A stretch of 8,676 bases of DNA from Candidatus Zhuqueibacterota bacterium (GTDB taxonomy: Bacteria; KSB1; UBA2214), in assembly GCA_022706175.1 (NCBI GenBank), contig JAKJDB010000082.1:1-8676 (forward strand), in the 5' to 3' direction. Every line of letters starts with the position of its first letter. Position 1 is the first letter of the stretch. The position numbers and the translations under genes are program-made. Of the stretch, positions 7,191 to 8,676 are shown one piece after another. Under the pieces are notes generated by a model. The model did not search any database. It saw only the letters and a list, made by a program, of their open reading frames with translations, and was not told the DNA's origin.

Positions 7191-8006
7191 CACAGTTCGA
7201 GCTATAGTTTGTGCGGCGGATATCAACTGGCGCGAATAGTCAGTCCGCGGCCGGTTGAACAGCTCCTCGGTGGCCTGCAGTTCCAGCAGGGCGCCGGCTT
7301 TCACTACACCGATGGCATGCGCCATCAGGGCGGCCACCGTCAGGTCGTGCGTGATAAAGAGCATGGCAAACTGAAAATGGTCCTGCAGATCCAACAACAG
7401 GCTCAGTATTTTGCTCTGAGTGATCGCATCCACAGAGCTGGTGGGTTCGTCCGCAATCACCAGCTTGGGATGAATGCACAACGCCATCACCAGCAGCACC
7501 CGCTGGCACATGCCGCCGGACAGCTGATGCGGATACTGGGACCACACCTCCCGCTCTGCCAGACCGACCTGCTCCAGCAGTTCTTGCGCTCTCAGCGCGC
7601 CGGCCTTGCGATCGTCGCCGGTGCGAAAACAGATCACATCCAGCACTTGTTGGCCGATGGTGCGATGGGGCAGCAGAGCGGCCTCAGGATTTTGAAAGAT
7701 AAAACTGATATGACGGCGCCGCAATTGCCGCAACGCCGTCTCCTCCAGATCGTACACCGATTGGTTGTGTATGATGACCTGTCCTGACACGCGCGCATGC
7801 TGCGTCAGCCGGGCTATGGCCAGGGCGATGGAAGATTTACCCGAACCCGATTCACCCAACAGGCATAGCGTTTTGCCCTGTTTGATGTCAAAGGAGACCC
7901 GGTCGACCACGCTGCGCCAAGTGTGATCGCGGCGATAGCAGATCGATAGATCCTTAACGTTAAGGACAGAACCCGCCTGATTGCGAGAATCGTCTGGTCT
8001 TTGCAT
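7185..8006 (-). CDS. ABC transporter ATP-binding protein (DppD/OppD-NikD type)
   Basis: Cytoplasmic ATPase that powers the importer encoded downstream. All nucleotide-binding motifs are intact in the 273 residues: Walker A GESGSGKSS (51-59), Q-loop FQNPEAALLP (104-113), ABC signature LSGGM (162-166), Walker B LVIADEP with catalytic E187 (182-188), D-loop SSVD (190-193) and switch H220 in FITHD. It stops soon after LFNRPRTDYSRQL (249-261), so it lacks the C-terminal extension common in DppD/OppD and is closer in length to NikD. Opp/Dpp importers usually use two different ATPases, but only this one is visible. It would work as a homodimer or with a partner encoded elsewhere. ATG 8006 is the only reasonable start; no Shine-Dalgarno site precedes it, unlike three of the genes downstream. 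It is the first gene of the operon. Confidence 0.96.
   Translation of the reverse strand: MQRPDDSRNQAGSVLNVKDLSICYRRDHTWRSVVDRVSFDIKQGKTLCLLGESGSGKSSIALAIARLTQHARVSGQVIIHNQSVYDLEETALRQLRRRHISFIFQNPEAALLPHRTIGQQVLDVICFRTGDDRKAGALRAQELLEQVGLAEREVWSQYPHQLSGGMCQRVLLVMALCIHPKLVIADEPTSSVDAITQSKILSLLLDLQDHFQFAMLFITHDLTVAALMAHAIGVVKAGALLELQATEELFNRPRTDYSRQLISAAQTIARTVR
7951..7966. repeat. 16-base perfect palindrome inside the first operon gene
   Basis: The bases TCCTTAACGTTAAGGA are their own reverse complement. They lie 40 to 55 bases downstream of the ABC ATPase start codon, and about 70-85 bases past the nearest candidate transcription start. The site is fully coding (residues 14-19 region), so it could be chance, a downstream operator or a weak RNA hairpin. 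Confidence 0.5.
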
Positions 8007-8032
8007 TAAATTAATAAAAACAATTATTTGTA

Positions 8033-8062
8033 ATTATAGCGCCATTCGAGGATGGCCTACAA
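8033..8062 (-). promoter_or_regulatory. Candidate sigma70-like promoter of the transporter operon
   Basis: On the minus strand a perfect TATAAT (8038-8033) lies 18 bases after TTGTAG (8062-8057), a half-matching -35. Transcription would start near 8026, leaving a short AT-rich leader of about 20 bases before the ATG at 8006. A second candidate, TTGATT (8094-8089) with 18 bases to TATTAT (8070-8065), lies just upstream. The call assumes sigma70-type consensus; another phylum could use different elements. Confidence 0.45.
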
Positions 8063-8121
8063 GTATAATATACACGGAATAATAAGGAAATCAAGGAAAA
8101 TATCCATTGTAAAATATACAA

Positions 8122-8150
8122 ATGGATCAGGCAAAATTTGCCTGATCCAT
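8122..8150 (-). terminator. Probable Rho-independent terminator of the repeat-protein gene
   Basis: A perfect inverted repeat with 14-base arms and a one-base centre (ATGGATCAGGCAAA, then its complement). As minus-strand RNA it would form a strong stem with a small loop, followed by a U-rich but interrupted tract (TTTGTATATTTT). It starts 82 bases after the stop of the upstream gene and lies before the operon promoter, which fits termination between the two units. The interrupted U tract keeps some doubt; a dimeric protein-binding site is the alternative. Confidence 0.65.
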
Positions 8151-8232
8151 GGCTGGTCTGGCGACTCTGGATTCGATGATGCCTCCGAGTTGGTGAGACC
8201 GATCTGCCTGTACTGGCATATGATTGTACAGT

Positions 8233-8676
8233 CTAGCGGCGCCGGCCGTTGCCCCGTTCCTGATGCGATGTGCGGCCGGATCGGCTGCCGCTGTCGTTTC
8301 GCTGTGATGGGTTGTTTTTTTCTGACCGGGACACAGCTGAAGATCGTTCTGCCTGGTTCCGGTTCTCGTCGATGCGAACGGCCCGATCATCCGAACGGGT
8401 TGATCTAGTTCTATTTTCAAAAACGCGAGCGCTGCGATCCGGGCGATTTTGCGGCATGCGGTTTTCGAAAACGCGTGTGCCATGGTCATTAGAACGGTTC
8501 TGCGGCATGCGGTTTTCGAAAACGCGCGCGCTGCGATCGTTCATGCGCCTTTCCGCACGCGGCCCGGCCGCACGCGGCTTGGCCGCATGCGTCTCAGCAT
8601 CAGGCGTCCGCTTTCCACGGTTCAACTCTGGTCTTTTATCCTGCCGATCCGCTGCTCTGCTGACGAAACGCCGGGC
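8233..8676 (-). CDS. C-terminal part of an Arg/Ser/Asn-rich tandem-repeat protein, 5' end beyond window
   Basis: The frame is open to the right edge of the window, so the 147 residues seen are the C-terminal part; a TTG at 8625 is an internal alternative start. I do not recognise the family. The sequence is dominated by Arg, Ser, Asn, Asp, Gln and Glu, has almost no hydrophobic residues and should be disordered and basic, ending in GNGRRR. About four tandem units sit in the middle, of the form DRSARVFENRMPQNRSN, with later copies diverging. Unit lengths are 17, 16, 17 and 17 residues and keep the frame, which argues that this frame is the coding one. A longer protein with a folded N-terminal domain and a low-complexity tail is likely. 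A terminator-like hairpin follows at 8150-8122. Confidence 0.6.
   Translation of the reverse strand, partial: ARRFVSRAADRQDKRPELNRGKRTPDAETHAAKPRAAGPRAERRMNDRSARVFENRMPQNRSNDHGTRVFENRMPQNRPDRSARVFENRTRSTRSDDRAVRIDENRNQAERSSAVSRSEKNNPSQRNDSGSRSGRTSHQERGNGRRR
8338..8538 (-). repeat. In-frame tandem repeats, 48-51 bases per unit
   Basis: Four consecutive units (8538-8488, 8487-8440, 8439-8389, 8388-8338) encode variations on DRSARVFENRMPQNR. The first two share an identical 26-base block (8526-8501 and 8475-8450) containing the palindrome GTTTTCGAAAAC, which encodes VFEN. Similarity falls from the first to the fourth unit. This is the pattern of recent duplication within a coding sequence. Confidence 0.8.

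Noticed and set aside
8057..8107. Minus-strand 16-codon frame that could be a precursor peptide (M-D-I-F...)
   Set aside because: No ribosome binding site, it overlaps the promoter-like hexamers, and its composition reflects AT-rich intergenic DNA. There is no leader/core pattern.
8052..8408. Plus-strand frame of 118 codons
   Set aside because: It runs through the promoter region, the inverted repeat and the antisense of the repeat protein, with no domain or clear start signal.
8127..8489. Minus-strand frame of 120 codons in another frame over the repeat protein
   Set aside because: It crosses the terminator-like hairpin. The repeat units (48 and 51 bases) and long openness favour the frame ending at 8233.
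8450..8526. CRISPR-like array from the two identical 26-base blocks
   Set aside because: Only two exact copies exist, the intervening sequence is itself part of degenerate in-frame repeats, and there are no cas genes.

Overview
The window is a moderately GC-rich bacterial segment with every supported gene on the minus strand. I could not place the organism. A lipoprotein-type solute-binding protein and the lack of recognisable phylum markers fit many lineages. Three internal genes have clear Shine-Dalgarno sites, so initiation is mostly of the classical type.

Layout, in transcription order from right to left. (1) 8676-8233: the 3' end of a gene cut by the window edge. It encodes an Arg/Ser/Asn-rich, apparently disordered protein with about four 16-17-residue tandem repeats. 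(2) 8232-8007: a 226-base spacer holding a perfect 29-base inverted repeat, a likely terminator for the upstream gene, followed by AT-rich DNA with promoter-like hexamers. (3) 8006-2686: a tight five-gene run of ABC ATPase, radical SAM enzyme, family-5 solute-binding lipoprotein, DppB/OppB-type permease and DppC/OppC-type permease. (4) 2664-1: a very long frame, open to the left edge and 21 bases after the last permease stop. It encodes a soluble histidine-kinase-like protein of at least 888 residues. This frame has no stop in the window, so a stop-bounded ORF search misses it; only its plus-strand shadows appear as closed ORFs.

Junctions in the run are tight: a 7-base gap (ATPase to radical SAM), a 27-base gap (radical SAM to binding protein), TGATG with a 1-base overlap (binding protein to DppB-like), ATGA with a 4-base overlap (DppB-like to DppC-like), and a 21-base gap (DppC-like to kinase-like). 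This supports one operon.

Reading them together: the binding protein, two permeases and ATPase form a peptide/nickel-type (Opp/Dpp) importer. The radical SAM enzyme has the TIM-barrel motifs of the peptide-modifying/anSME-like group but no cysteine-rich SPASM tail. The kinase-like protein has a histidine-containing motif, a degenerate Bergerat ATPase fold and a possible receiver-like tail. A module that imports a small peptide-like molecule, modifies it and senses or responds to it is a reasonable hypothesis. It is inference only: no precursor peptide, no substrate and no separate response regulator is visible. The unusual combination, rather than any single gene, is the main point of interest.
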